Shown piece by piece: positions 40,929 through 49,613 of a stretch of DNA of 64,000 bases. This DNA is from PALSA-129 sp050014595 (GTDB taxonomy: Bacteria > Acidobacteriota > Terriglobia > Bryobacterales > Bryobacteraceae). Within the stretch, counting starts at the first letter, position 1; each line of letters begins with the position of its first letter. The translations under genes were made by a program, and so were the position numbers. Under the pieces are notes generated by a model, which saw nothing but the letters and a program-made list of their open reading frames with translations, ran no database searches and had not been told where the DNA came from. The stretch spans positions 1-64,000 of the forward strand of contig JBEKDA010000008.1 of assembly GCA_050014595.1 (NCBI GenBank), in the 5' to 3' direction.

Positions 40929-41960
40929 ATGCTTGTTGCTTCGCTTGCCGCGCCGCGCACATTTCGCCTGCTGGAGCAGGCCGCCGAAGATCCCGCCCCC
41001 GGAGAGATTCAGGTGCGCGTGGACGCCACCGGAATCTGCGGTTCCGATCTGCACGCCTACGGCGAAGGTGCCGTGGGCGACACTCCATGCCAATACCCCA
41101 TGGTGCTGGGCCACGAACCGGCCGGGACGGTGGTCAAGACCGGCGCGGGGGCCATGGGTTGGGCGCCGGGAGATCGCGCCGCGCTCGAACCGGCGCTCTA
41201 CTGCTATCACTGCGAAGCCTGCCGCACGGGGCATCACAATGTCTGCGCGAACATCCGGTTCCTCAGCCATCCGGGCCACCCGGGATTCTTCCGCGAGCTG
41301 GTCAACCTGCCGGCCACGAACCTGCTGCCTATTCCGGCGGGCCTCTCGATGGAGCTGGCGTCGCTGGCGGAACCGCTGGCGGTGGCCATGCACTCGATGC
41401 AGTTCGCCGCCGTCGGGCCGGGAGAAACGGCGGCGGTGTTCGGCGCCGGCCCCATCGGGCTGCTGACCATCGCCTGCCTCAAGGTGGCCGGCGCCGGCCG
41501 GATCTGGGCGGTGGAACCCGTGGCGCACCGCCGCGAGATGGCGCGGCAGATGGGCGCAGACGCCGCTATCGACCCGGCAGAGATGGATGTCTCCCGCGAG
41601 CTGAATTCGGAAACCGGCGGGCGCGGCGTGGATTGCGCGATCGATTGCGCGGCCAAGCAGCAGACCACCAACCAGGCTATTCGCGCGGTGCGATTTGCCG
41701 GACGCGTGGTGCTGACCGGCATTCATTCCGATGCGCTGGTGCCCTTCGAAGTATCGCCGATGCGGCGCAAGGAACTGGCGATTTTCAACGTGCGGCGCTC
41801 CAACGGCGAAACCGAAGCCGCCGTGGAGCTGCTGGCCGAACGCGCGGCGTGGTTCGCGCCGCTGGTGACGCACACGCGGCCGCTCGACCGCATCGCCGAC
41901 GCCTTCGACATTGCGGAACGGTACGCCGACGGCGTGGGCAAGATGGTGGTGACGGGCTAA
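40929..41960 (+). CDS. Zinc-dependent MDR dehydrogenase
   Basis: A 343 aa medium-chain dehydrogenase. Catalytic zinc ligands are C37 (TGICGSDLHAYG), H61 and E62 (LGHEPAGTV); structural zinc cysteines lie in YCYHCEACRTGHHNVC; the nucleotide fold has VFGAGPIGLLTIACLK. Sequence resembles sorbitol/threonine-type dehydrogenases acting on sugar alcohols or sugar acids. It stands alone and the substrate is not clear. Confidence 0.85.
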   Translation: MLVASLAAPRTFRLLEQAAEDPAPGEIQVRVDATGICGSDLHAYGEGAVGDTPCQYPMVLGHEPAGTVVKTGAGAMGWAPGDRAALEPALYCYHCEACRTGHHNVCANIRFLSHPGHPGFFRELVNLPATNLLPIPAGLSMELASLAEPLAVAMHSMQFAAVGPGETAAVFGAGPIGLLTIACLKVAGAGRIWAVEPVAHRREMARQMGADAAIDPAEMDVSRELNSETGGRGVDCAIDCAAKQQTTNQAIRAVRFAGRVVLTGIHSDALVPFEVSPMRRKELAIFNVRRSNGETEAAVELLAERAAWFAPLVTHTRPLDRIADAFDIAERYADGVGKMVVTG

Positions 41961-42007
41961 CCGACGCGTGGCGCAGTGGAACTTCGAGCCCGGCAGGGCG
42001 AAAGATA

Positions 42008-42076
42008 GTAGCCCACGGCGTAAGCCGTGTGGAATCGCGGTGTGGTAAGACAGAGCCCCGGAGCGGGGCGTAAGAG
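42008..42076. repeat. Dispersed repeat copy
   Basis: TAGCCCACGGCGTAAGCCGT (42008-42027) and AGCCCCGGAGCGGGGCGTAA (42054-42073) match the modules at 13488-13536 with few changes. The rest of 41961-42085 holds no gene. Confidence 0.65.
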
Positions 42077-42085
42077 GCTCGTCCC

Positions 42086-44773
42086 CTATGCCCTGGCCGA
42101 GTCCGTCTTTTCCGGGTCCACCCCCAGCTCCTCCAAAGCCGCGACCGCTTTGCGCGTGTCGAACTTGCCGTCCCGCGCCAGGCGCGAAAGGGCGGCGCAG
42201 GCGATCGATTCGGCGTTGACTTCGAAATGCTTGCGCAGGTACTCGCGGTTGTCGCTGCGGCCGAATCCGTCGGTGCCGAGCGTTTCCAGGCGGCCCGATA
42301 GCCAGGGCGCCACTTGATCGGCCACCACCTTCATGTAATCGGTGGCCGCGATGATGGGGCCTTCGGCGCCGCTGAGCGCCTGGACAATTTGGGGGACCTG
42401 CGCCGGTTGATCGGGGTGCAGGCGGTTCCATCGCGTCGCGCGGAGAGCTTCGCGCCGCAATTCGTTATAGCTGGTGACGCTCCACACATCCGCCGCGACG
42501 CCGTAGCGGTCGGCCAGAATCTCCTGCGCGCGCAGGGCTTCGTTCAAGATGGGGCCGCTGCCGAAAAGTTGTACCTGGGCCTTGCCGCCCGGGGCCATGC
42601 GGTAGCGATACATGCCGCGGATGACGTCTTCGGGATCGAGCCCTTCCGGCATGGGCGGCATGGGGTAGTTTTCGTTGTAGAGCGTGAGGTAGTAGAAGCG
42701 GTCCTCCTGTTCCTCAAACATGCGGCGGATGCCGTCGCGCACGATGATGGCGATTTCGTAGGCGAAGGCCGGGTCGTAGGCGGCGCAGGTGGGCACCGTG
42801 CTGGCGAGCACGATGCTGTGTCCGTCCTGGTGCTGCAAGCCTTCGCCGGCGAGCGTAGTGCGCCCGGCCGTGCCGCCGCACAGGAAGCCCTTGCCGCGGG
42901 CGTCGCCGAAAGCCCAGATCATGTCGCCCACCCGCTGGAAGCCGAACATCGAATAGTAGATGAAGAAGGGAATCATCTCCAGCCCGTAATTGACGTGCGC
43001 CGTGCCGGCCGCCGAGAACGACGCCATGGAGCCGGCCTCGGTGATGCCTTCCTCCAGAATCTGGCCGTCCTTCGATTCCTTGTAGTAGAGGAACATTTCC
43101 GCATCGTGCGGTTTGTAGAGTTGGCCCTGGCTGGCGTAGATGCCGAACTGGCGGAACAGCGACTCCATGCCGAAGGTGCGGGCCTCGTCGGGGATGATGG
43201 GCGCCACGCGCTTGCCGAGCTCCGCATGCTTCATCAGCAGGGTGAGCACGCGGACGAAGGCCATGGTGCTCGAGACTTCGCGGCCGGCCGAACCTTCCAG
43301 CGATTCCTTGAGGTAATCGAGCGGCGGGGCGTGCAACTTGCCGGCCGGCGTCGTGCGCGTCGGTATGTAGCCGCCCAGTATGCGGCGCCGCTCATGCAGG
43401 TAGCTCATCTCCGGGCTGTCCGCGGGCGGCCGGTAGAAGGAAGCGTTGAGCGCGTCCTCTTCCGGAATGGGAATCTCGAAACGCGAGCGGAAGTGCAGGA
43501 TTTCTTTCTCGTTGAGCTTCTTCTGCTGGTGGGTGATGTTGCGTCCCTCGCCGGCTTCGCCCAGGCCGTAGCCCTTGATGGTATGAGCCAGAATGACCGT
43601 GGGCTTGTCCTTGGTGGAGACGGCCGCATGGTAGGCGTTGTAGACCTTTTGCGGGTCGTGGCCGCCGCGGCGCAGCTTGACCAGGGCTTCATCGCTGAGG
43701 TGCGCGACCAGGTCGAGCAGTTCCGGATACTTGCCGAAAAAATTCTTGCGAATGTAAGCGCCGTCGCGCGTGATGTAGGTCTGAAACTCGCCGTCCACCG
43801 CTTCGCCCATGCGCTTTTCGAGCAGGCCGGTGGTGTCGCGCCGCAGAAGCTCGTCCCAGTCCTCGCCCCAGATGGTCTTGATGACGTTCCAGCCGGCGCC
43901 GCGGAAGGCGGCTTCCAGTTCCTGAATCATCTTGCCGTTGCCGCGGACGGGTCCGTCGAGTCGCTGCAGGTTGCAGTTGATGACGAAGATCAGGTTATCG
44001 AGTTTTTCGCGCGAGGCCAGGGTGAGAGAGCCCATGGATTCGGGCTCGTCCATTTCGCCGTCGCCCAGGAAGGCCCAGACTTTCCGCGGCGTGGGCTCGA
44101 TCAGGCCGCGGTTCTCGAGGTAGCGCATGAAGCGCGCCTGGTAGATCGCGTTGATGGGGCCGAGGCCCATCGACACCGTCGGAAATCGCCAGAAATCGGG
44201 CATCAGCCAGGGGTGCGGGTAGGAAGAAAGGCCGGGCTCCGCGCGCAGCTCGTGGCGGAAATTCTTCAAGTGGCCTTCAGTGAGGCGGCCTTCCAGGAAG
44301 GCGCGCCCGTAGACGCCCGGCGAAGCGTGACCCTGGAAATAAATGAGATCGCCCGGCTGGTCGCCATACTGCGCGTGGAAAAAATGGTTGAAGCCCACTT
44401 CCAGCAGGGTGGCCAGCGAGGCGTAGGTGGAAATGTGGCCGCCGATGCCGTGGTCGTACTTGTTCTGGCGGACCACCATGGCCATGGCATTCCAGCGGAT
44501 GACGCTCTTGATGCGCCGCTCCATGGCGCGGTCGCCGGGGTAGGGTATTTCGTCTTCCGCGCGAATGGAATTGACGTACGGAGTGTTCAGGTGAATGGGG
44601 AGTTCGGCGCCGCTGTCGCGGGCCTGTTCGGCAAGGCGCTCCAGCAGGAAACGGGCGCGGTCCGGCCCGGCCTCGTCGATCACCTGGTCCAGGGAATCCA
44701 GCCACTCCTCGGTTTCCTGCGGATTAAGGTCTACAAAGCGCTCACTTCTCTTCTGGTGCATGTATATTCTCAT
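42086..44773 (-). CDS. aceE: Pyruvate dehydrogenase E1, homodimeric
   Basis: An 895 aa TPP enzyme of the AceE type. GGHISTYASLATLLEVGFNH and the GDGEMDEPES...NLIFVINCNLQRLDGPVRGN ThDP/Mg motif are conserved, as is GEGRNITHQQKK. It decarboxylates pyruvate for acetyl-CoA synthesis. The start may be ATG 44773 or 44761. No E2 (aceF) or E3 lies next to it, so the complex partners are encoded elsewhere. A convergent plus-strand long frame is only its shadow. Confidence 0.95.
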   Translation of the reverse strand: MRIYMHQKRSERFVDLNPQETEEWLDSLDQVIDEAGPDRARFLLERLAEQARDSGAELPIHLNTPYVNSIRAEDEIPYPGDRAMERRIKSVIRWNAMAMVVRQNKYDHGIGGHISTYASLATLLEVGFNHFFHAQYGDQPGDLIYFQGHASPGVYGRAFLEGRLTEGHLKNFRHELRAEPGLSSYPHPWLMPDFWRFPTVSMGLGPINAIYQARFMRYLENRGLIEPTPRKVWAFLGDGEMDEPESMGSLTLASREKLDNLIFVINCNLQRLDGPVRGNGKMIQELEAAFRGAGWNVIKTIWGEDWDELLRRDTTGLLEKRMGEAVDGEFQTYITRDGAYIRKNFFGKYPELLDLVAHLSDEALVKLRRGGHDPQKVYNAYHAAVSTKDKPTVILAHTIKGYGLGEAGEGRNITHQQKKLNEKEILHFRSRFEIPIPEEDALNASFYRPPADSPEMSYLHERRRILGGYIPTRTTPAGKLHAPPLDYLKESLEGSAGREVSSTMAFVRVLTLLMKHAELGKRVAPIIPDEARTFGMESLFRQFGIYASQGQLYKPHDAEMFLYYKESKDGQILEEGITEAGSMASFSAAGTAHVNYGLEMIPFFIYYSMFGFQRVGDMIWAFGDARGKGFLCGGTAGRTTLAGEGLQHQDGHSIVLASTVPTCAAYDPAFAYEIAIIVRDGIRRMFEEQEDRFYYLTLYNENYPMPPMPEGLDPEDVIRGMYRYRMAPGGKAQVQLFGSGPILNEALRAQEILADRYGVAADVWSVTSYNELRREALRATRWNRLHPDQPAQVPQIVQALSGAEGPIIAATDYMKVVADQVAPWLSGRLETLGTDGFGRSDNREYLRKHFEVNAESIACAALSRLARDGKFDTRKAVAALEELGVDPEKTDSARA

Positions 44774-44798
44774 TATACCGATTGGACGGCGGCGGCTA

Positions 44799-44826
44799 GG
44801 TAGTGTCCGAAATTTCAGACACTACC
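44799..44826. repeat. 9-bp inverted repeat GGTAGTGTC
   Basis: GGTAGTGTC and GACACTACC surround CGAAATTTCA. The sequence is like transposon or resolvase ends, and it lies just upstream of aceE. It may be an operator or a mobile-element scar. Confidence 0.5.
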
Positions 44827-44968
44827 GGCGGCCAGGATGGGGTAGTACGTCAAATCCGGGGTGCTGGGAAGTTGCCGCTCCCTTGAAACGCGGCAAGGGG
44901 CTGAGAGTTGCCCATCAGCGCCCGCGAACACAACAGAATTCAACGGTTGGGGTAGGTTCTTTATATTG

Positions 44969-45000
44969 TTGACTTGTGCGGTACGCTAGGTGCATACTAT
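44969..45000 (+). promoter_or_regulatory. Candidate promoter of small RNA
   Basis: TTGACT (44969-44974) is followed 18 bases later by CATACT (44993-44998), or 20 bases later by TACTAT (44995-45000), giving a transcription start near 45007 at the first stem of the predicted RNA. Confidence 0.45.
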
Positions 45001-45006
45001 TAACAG

Positions 45007-45096
45007 AGCAACTGGTGCAGCTGGATGAAGGTGTTACCCAGGCGAGTTGCTTGATCTTGGAAAGAGGCTACCCGGAAGGATGGCCTCTTTCTTTTT
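45007..45096 (+). ncRNA. Predicted small RNA with intrinsic terminator
   Basis: The 90-base stretch holds stem AGCAACT/AGTTGCT (45007-45013, 45045-45051) and a terminator (45060-45096). It has a promoter-like sequence directly upstream and no reading frame of its own. Its 3' part is antisense to the last 21 codons of the minus-strand gene 45034-45537. It could be a trans-acting sRNA or a 3'-end antisense regulator. Confidence 0.5.
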
Positions 45097-45537
45097 GGTG
45101 GGCCTGATTGTGTCGCCCTTGGGCATGACAGAAAAGAGTTCAGGGCGTGGGTGGTGTGCCGTACATTCAAACACAGCCCTGTCCTTAACCAGATTCCCGT
45201 AAGCGTCTGCTCTAGCGGTGGGGTTTTCCATTGCTGTCATATGTTCTGGATCAAGCACAACCGACTCGCTCTTCATCGCGCTTTCGATTTGATCAATAAC
45301 ATCGGCGATCCGATAGCCGTCTCCGATAATGCGACTCTTGTAAACATGCCAACCGAAGAAAAGCACCTCCGCGGTGACGGGAGGCAGCCCTGCTGCTTTT
45401 CTGCTTCCGTTTATGGCGCCAAGTTGGACATCCGTTAACGTACCTATTACTACGCCTCGAACACGGGTCTTGACGTTCGGTTGGAAGTGTCCGAGGTTGG
45501 CGCGAATCAGGGCATGGGCACCATTAAGCAGCGGCAT
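45034..45537 (-). CDS. Hypothetical protein
   Basis: A 167 aa protein. The core TDVQLGAINGSRKAAGLPPV and FGWHVYKSRIIGDGYRIADVI followed by IDQIESAMKSESVVLD is unfamiliar; the second part has the look of a small conserved alpha/beta module. The C-terminal 21 codons are antisense to the predicted small RNA and its terminator. Start ATG 45537 has no clear ribosome site. Confidence 0.55.
   Translation of the reverse strand: MPLLNGAHALIRANLGHFQPNVKTRVRGVVIGTLTDVQLGAINGSRKAAGLPPVTAEVLFFGWHVYKSRIIGDGYRIADVIDQIESAMKSESVVLDPEHMTAMENPTARADAYGNLVKDRAVFECTAHHPRPELFSVMPKGDTIRPTKKKEAILPGSLFPRSSNSPG
45060..45096 (+). terminator. Rho-independent terminator
   Basis: GAAAGAGGC (45060-45068) pairs with GCCTCTTTC (45083-45091), followed by TTTTT (45092-45096). 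The T-run is on the plus strand, so it ends a plus-strand transcript, not the gene read from the other strand. Confidence 0.8.
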
Positions 45538-45659
45538 CGTTGTCCGTGGAACCGCCTTAGGATATCAGGATTCACGCTCAAGCACGCCAGGTCTAGCGCA
45601 CTACCCGGCTGGCCTGGCGCTGTCTCCGTTCTCCCCCCGCTTGCGGGTACAATGTGGAC

Positions 45660-46172
45660 ATGATCAGAGTGGAATACGTCCTCGATTCCTGGAAGGCGGT
45701 CCGGCAGGATACCGCCAACGCAGTAGACGATTTTCCGGCCGCGGATTTCGATTTCCGGCCGGCGCCCGATACCATGACTTTTGGCGAAGCCGCCCGGCAC
45801 ATTCTGGACTCGAGCGACGGGCTGGCGGGCCTGCTGCTGGCCGGCGACGATAACTTCGCGACTCCTGATTTTCGCGAGAAATTGAAACCGCATCAGCGGA
45901 AACCGGCCGCGAATGGCGGCGCGCCCGAACTGGCGGCGGCCCTGCGCGAGTCGGTGGACCAGCGCACCGCGGCGCTCGCCGCCCAGCCGGCCGCATTCTG
46001 GGACCACTACATCACCCGGTTCGACGGGCAGCGCGTCACCCGGCTGGAAATGGTGCAGATGATCAAAGAGCACGAAATGACGCACCGCGCGCACCTGTTT
46101 CTGTGCCTGCGGATGAAGGGAATTGTTCCGGCCACCACGCGCCGGCGCCTGGCCAAACAGGCTGGCCAATAG
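45660..46172 (+). CDS. DinB-family protein
   Basis: A 170 aa four-helix bundle. The metal His triad is visible as HILDSSDGL (residue ~45) and KEHEMTHRAHLF (two His). DinB-fold enzymes in bacteria are metal-dependent thiol transferases (bacillithiol/mycothiol S-transferase) or have unknown roles. ATG 45660 or GTG 45654 may start it. Confidence 0.8.
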   Translation: MIRVEYVLDSWKAVRQDTANAVDDFPAADFDFRPAPDTMTFGEAARHILDSSDGLAGLLLAGDDNFATPDFREKLKPHQRKPAANGGAPELAAALRESVDQRTAALAAQPAAFWDHYITRFDGQRVTRLEMVQMIKEHEMTHRAHLFLCLRMKGIVPATTRRRLAKQAGQ

Positions 46173-46241
46173 GATCCGCAAAACGAGGTTGCAAAACGCG
46201 CAAGTTATCGTATAACAGTATTATCTCGGGAGGAATTGTCG

Positions 46242-46460
46242 ATGGTCACATGTCCGGTATGTAAGGGCGCAATCGATGTGGAAGAAGAAGACGTCGACGA
46301 AGGCGATACCGTCAGTTGTGACGAGTGCGGGGCCGACCTGCGAGTGGTCAGCACCAGTCCTTTGGAGATGGAATCAGCCGAGGAGCTGGAGGAAGACGAC
46401 GAGGACGAAGAAGGCTTCCTGGACGACGAAGAAGAAGAGTCCGACGCGGACTGGAAATAG
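46242..46460 (+). CDS. LysW-like zinc-ribbon protein with acidic tail
   Basis: A 72 aa protein with GGGAGG upstream. TCPVCKGAIDVEEEDVDEGD and VSCDECGADLRVVSTSPLEM match LysW/ArgW, the amino-group carrier of the alpha-aminoadipate pathway (C-x2-C, C-x2-C zinc ribbon). The acidic region after it is longer than usual and the C-terminus is DADWK rather than EDWGE; carrier LysW must end in Glu, so this homologue may not act as a carrier. No LysX, LysY or LysZ genes are near. Confidence 0.75.
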   Translation: MVTCPVCKGAIDVEEEDVDEGDTVSCDECGADLRVVSTSPLEMESAEELEEDDEDEEGFLDDEEEESDADWK

Positions 46461-46518
46461 CCGCGGCGCGCGTCGCCGAACGGCGCGTGTCAATCGCGCC
46501 GGTGGAAAGCAGGATGAT

Positions 46519-46869
46519 ATGAACAGAGTGTGGGTGGTTCTGCTGGCGGTCCTCCTGGCGTCCGCTCCGGCCGGCCTGGCACAGAAGAAAAAGGGGCCGG
46601 CCACGCGCAGCGTGGCGGGCGAAGTGACCTCCGCCGACGACAAGGAGGTGGTGGGCGCCGTGGTGCAGCTCAAGGACACCAAGACCAAACAGGTGCGTTC
46701 CTTCTACACGCAGGAACACGGGCACTACTACTTCAACGGGTTGAGCCCGGACGTCGATTACGAGCTGACGGCCTCGTTCGAAGGCGTCGGCAGCTCCACC
46801 AAGACGCTTTCCGTCTTCGACAGCCGGAAAGATGCGGTGATCAATCTGAAGCTGAATCCGAAGAAGTGA
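46519..46869 (+). CDS. Secreted carboxypeptidase-regulatory-like domain protein
   Basis: A 116 aa protein from ATG 46519 (AGGA six bases upstream). The signal peptide (VWVVLLAVLLASAPAGLAQ) is followed by a transthyretin-like CarboxypepD_reg fold: RSVAGEVTSADDKEVVGAVVQL, TKQVRSFYTQEHGHYYFNG, ELTASFEGVGSSTKT. Such domains are widespread in acidobacteria and Bacteroidota as exported adhesin-like modules. It overlaps the end of rarA convergently by 29 bases. Confidence 0.75.
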   Translation: MNRVWVVLLAVLLASAPAGLAQKKKGPATRSVAGEVTSADDKEVVGAVVQLKDTKTKQVRSFYTQEHGHYYFNGLSPDVDYELTASFEGVGSSTKTLSVFDSRKDAVINLKLNPKK

Positions 46870-48172
46870 TCTGCTGCTTCCGGCGGCGGATTTCTTCGAG
46901 GCGCTCGGCGATGCGTTTTTCCAGGCCCCGGTCCGTGGGGAAGTAATACTGGCGGCCGGCCAGCGACGGCGGCAGGCATTCCATGCCGACTATGGCATCG
47001 TCGAACTGGTGGGCGTGCTGGTAGCCTTCGCCGTATCCCCATTCCTTCATGGAGCGCGTGACGGCGTTGCGCAAATTCATGGGGACGGGCTCGGCGCTGG
47101 TGTTCTGCACGTCTTCGCGCACGGCTCCGCTGGCGCGGTAGGCAGCGTCGGATTTGGGCGCCACGCATAAGTAAATCGCGGCCTGTATGAGGGCCAGGTC
47201 GCCTTCCGGAATCCCCAGGAAATGCACGGCTTGCATGGCGGCCACGGCCTGTTCGAGCGCGCGTGGATCGGCCAGGCTGATGTCTTCGATGGCCATGCGG
47301 ATGAGGCGCCGCGCGATGTAGAGGCGGTCCTCGCCGGCTTCCAGCATGCGGGTGAGCCAGTAGATGGCGGCGTCCACGTCGCTGGAACGGACCGACTTGT
47401 GCAACGCGGAGATCACGTTGAAGTGCTCTTCTCCGCCCTTGTCGTATAGCAGCACTTTGCGCTGCATGGCGTCCTGCACGGCGGTCGCGGTCAGCTCCGG
47501 CCCGGGCGACGCGGCCGCCGCCGCTTCCAGCGTGTTATAAGCCTGGCGCGCGTCGCCATTGCAATAGATGCCGATCTGTTCCAGTAGCTCGCCGGAGGAT
47601 TCCTTGCCTACCAGGGGCAGCGCGCGGCCGAGCAGCGTGACCAGCTCCGGCACGGTGAGCCCGCGCAGCGCGTAGACGCGCGAGCGCGAGAGCAGCGCCG
47701 AGATGACTTCAAACGACGGGTTCTCCGTGGTGGCGCCGATCAGGATGATGTCGCCGCGCTCCACGTACGGCAGGAACGCGTCCTGCTGGGCTTTGTTGAA
47801 GCGGTGGATTTCATCGATGAACAGGATGGTGCGGCTGCCTAGACGGCGCAGACGCTCGGCGTCGGCCATCACCGCTTTGATTTCCTTGATGCCGCTGAGC
47901 ACCGCGCTGAACCGGATGAACTCGCACTTTGTGACTCGCGCGATCAAACTGGCCAGCGTCGTCTTGCCGACGCCGGGCGGTCCCCACAGGATGATGGAGG
48001 TAAGCTCGTCGCGCTCGATCTGGCGGCGCAACGGTTTGCCGGGGCCGAGGATGTGTTCCTGCCCGATGAAATCTTCCAGGCGCGTGGGACGCATGCGCTC
48101 GGCCAGCGGCCGCTTGCCATCGGGCGGCGTCGGCTCGGTCGTATCGAAACCGGGCGCGTCGAACAGGCTCAC
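46841..48172 (-). CDS. rarA: RarA/MgsA recombination ATPase
   Basis: A 443 aa AAA+ protein: Walker A WGPPGVGKTTLASLIA, Walker B ILFIDEIHRFNKAQQDAFLP, sensor 1 ATTENPSFEV and the C-terminal MgsA domain with KSVRSSDVDAAIYWLTRM. It acts at stalled replication forks. The downstream methyltransferase gene overlaps by four bases (ATGA), so they are co-translated. Confidence 0.95.
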   Translation of the reverse strand: MSLFDAPGFDTTEPTPPDGKRPLAERMRPTRLEDFIGQEHILGPGKPLRRQIERDELTSIILWGPPGVGKTTLASLIARVTKCEFIRFSAVLSGIKEIKAVMADAERLRRLGSRTILFIDEIHRFNKAQQDAFLPYVERGDIILIGATTENPSFEVISALLSRSRVYALRGLTVPELVTLLGRALPLVGKESSGELLEQIGIYCNGDARQAYNTLEAAAAASPGPELTATAVQDAMQRKVLLYDKGGEEHFNVISALHKSVRSSDVDAAIYWLTRMLEAGEDRLYIARRLIRMAIEDISLADPRALEQAVAAMQAVHFLGIPEGDLALIQAAIYLCVAPKSDAAYRASGAVREDVQNTSAEPVPMNLRNAVTRSMKEWGYGEGYQHAHQFDDAIVGMECLPPSLAGRQYYFPTDRGLEKRIAERLEEIRRRKQQITSSDSASD

Positions 48173-48987
48173 CTTGCCGTCCTCTGCCGCTGTGCCTCGT
48201 AGAGCAGAATGCCGGCGGCTACGGCGGCGTTGAGGGACTCCACCCCGGCGGTGGGAATCGAGACCTGGAGCGCGGCCGACCGAAGTTCGGGGCCGACGCC
48301 GCGGGCTTCGTTGCCGATGATCAGCGCGCAGTTCGCCGTGAAATCAACCTCGGCCGGCGCACGCACCGCTTTTCCCTCGCGCGCCGGCACGGCTGCGTAC
48401 AAACGCGGCTTCTCCCGATGCGAGCTGTTCTGCTCGAAGGCGGCCAGTACCCCTGCCGCGTCCATGCCGTGCACAAACGGGACGCGAAACAGGGAGCCGG
48501 CCGAGGCACGCAGGGTTTTGGGATTGTAAGGGCTGACGCTGCCTTTGAGAAAAATGGCGCCGGTGGCTCCGAAGGCTTCGGCGGCGCGCAGGATGGCGCC
48601 CGCGTTACCGGGATCCTGCATGCCATCGAGCGCCACCACCAGGGCGCGGCCGCGGAACAACTGCTCGAACGTCCACTCTGGCGGGCGCACCAGCGTCACC
48701 ACACCCTGGCTGGTTCGGGTGGTGGAGACCTTCTGCATCACCGCGTCGGGGACCGCCACCACTTGGACGCCCGCCCGGCGCCCCACCTGCGCCTCCGCGG
48801 CGGACCGCACCGATTCGGCCGCCAGCACCACTTTCACTTCGCAATCGCTGCGCAACGCTTCTTCCAGCAGGTGGAAGGTTTCCGCCACACACCACCCCTG
48901 CGCGGTCAGGCCGCCGCGGGCCATCGCCCGGCGCACGTCTTGCAACAGCGGATTGGCCGCGCTTGTGATCCTTTCCGGTGTAGCCAT
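48169..48987 (-). CDS. TrmH-family (SpoU) RNA 2'-O-methyltransferase
   Basis: A 272 aa protein. The SpoU knot motifs are VALDGMQDPGNAGAILRAAE (motif 1), ALIIGNEARGVGPEL (motif 2) and VSIPTAGVESLNAAVAAGILL (motif 3); an N-terminal RNA-binding extension (ITSAANPLLQDVRRA) precedes. Likely modifies 23S rRNA or tRNA; RlmB and TsnR are the closest named types. Confidence 0.9.
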   Translation of the reverse strand: MATPERITSAANPLLQDVRRAMARGGLTAQGWCVAETFHLLEEALRSDCEVKVVLAAESVRSAAEAQVGRRAGVQVVAVPDAVMQKVSTTRTSQGVVTLVRPPEWTFEQLFRGRALVVALDGMQDPGNAGAILRAAEAFGATGAIFLKGSVSPYNPKTLRASAGSLFRVPFVHGMDAAGVLAAFEQNSSHREKPRLYAAVPAREGKAVRAPAEVDFTANCALIIGNEARGVGPELRSAALQVSIPTAGVESLNAAVAAGILLYEAQRQRTAR

Positions 48988-49025
48988 GCGATTACAATGA
49001 GTTCTGAACGATCAGAATAACGCAG

Positions 49026-49613
49026 ATGAAACGTGCCGTATCGGCCGCCGTCCTCGCCGCAGCGATTGCGGCTGCCGTCTCGATTGCGTACGTGTCGGTG
49101 CGAATCGAACGGCAATCCACGCGGGATGAGGCGCAGCCCGCCGACGTGATCCTGGTGCTGGGCGCCGCCGAATATCGCGGGCGGCCCTCACAAGTGCTGA
49201 AGGCCCGTCTCGATCACGGGCTCGAACTCTACCATCGAAAAATGGCCCCGCGGATCATGACCACCGGGGGTTCGGGCGGCGATCCGGTCTATACGGAAGG
49301 CGGCGTGGGCCGCTCCTACCTGATCGGCCACGGCGTGCCGCCGGAAGCGATAGTGCTCGAAAACGAAGCCGAAAGCACGGTGGAATCCACCGCCATGGCC
49401 GGCGAGATCATGCGCCGCATGGGTCTGCATTCGGTAATCGTGGTGAGCGACGGGTATCACATCTACCGGGTGAAGGAAATGCTGCAATTCCGCGGCCTCA
49501 GCGTCTACGGCTCGCCGCGCAAGGATCGCGGCGGCGACACCATCCACGATCGGTGGAACTACATCAAGCAAGCCATCGGGTATCTGCTGTGGAGGGCAGG
49601 GGTTGCGGTGTAG
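49026..49613 (+). CDS. YdcF/DUF218-family protein
   Basis: A 195 aa protein with an N-terminal membrane helix. DUF218 motifs ILVLGAAEYRGRPS, TGGSGGDP, VLENEAESTVESTAMA and VVVSDGYHIYR are present. The fold is Rossmann-like and known members (SanA, YdcF, ElyC) sit at the membrane and affect envelope metabolism. Divergent from the methyltransferase gene. Confidence 0.8.
   Translation: MKRAVSAAVLAAAIAAAVSIAYVSVRIERQSTRDEAQPADVILVLGAAEYRGRPSQVLKARLDHGLELYHRKMAPRIMTTGGSGGDPVYTEGGVGRSYLIGHGVPPEAIVLENEAESTVESTAMAGEIMRRMGLHSVIVVSDGYHIYRVKEMLQFRGLSVYGSPRKDRGGDTIHDRWNYIKQAIGYLLWRAGVAV

Noticed and set aside
42314..44803. 829-codon plus-strand frame opposite aceE
   Set aside because: Shadow of a strongly biased gene; the aceE frame has all catalytic motifs and the shadow has none.
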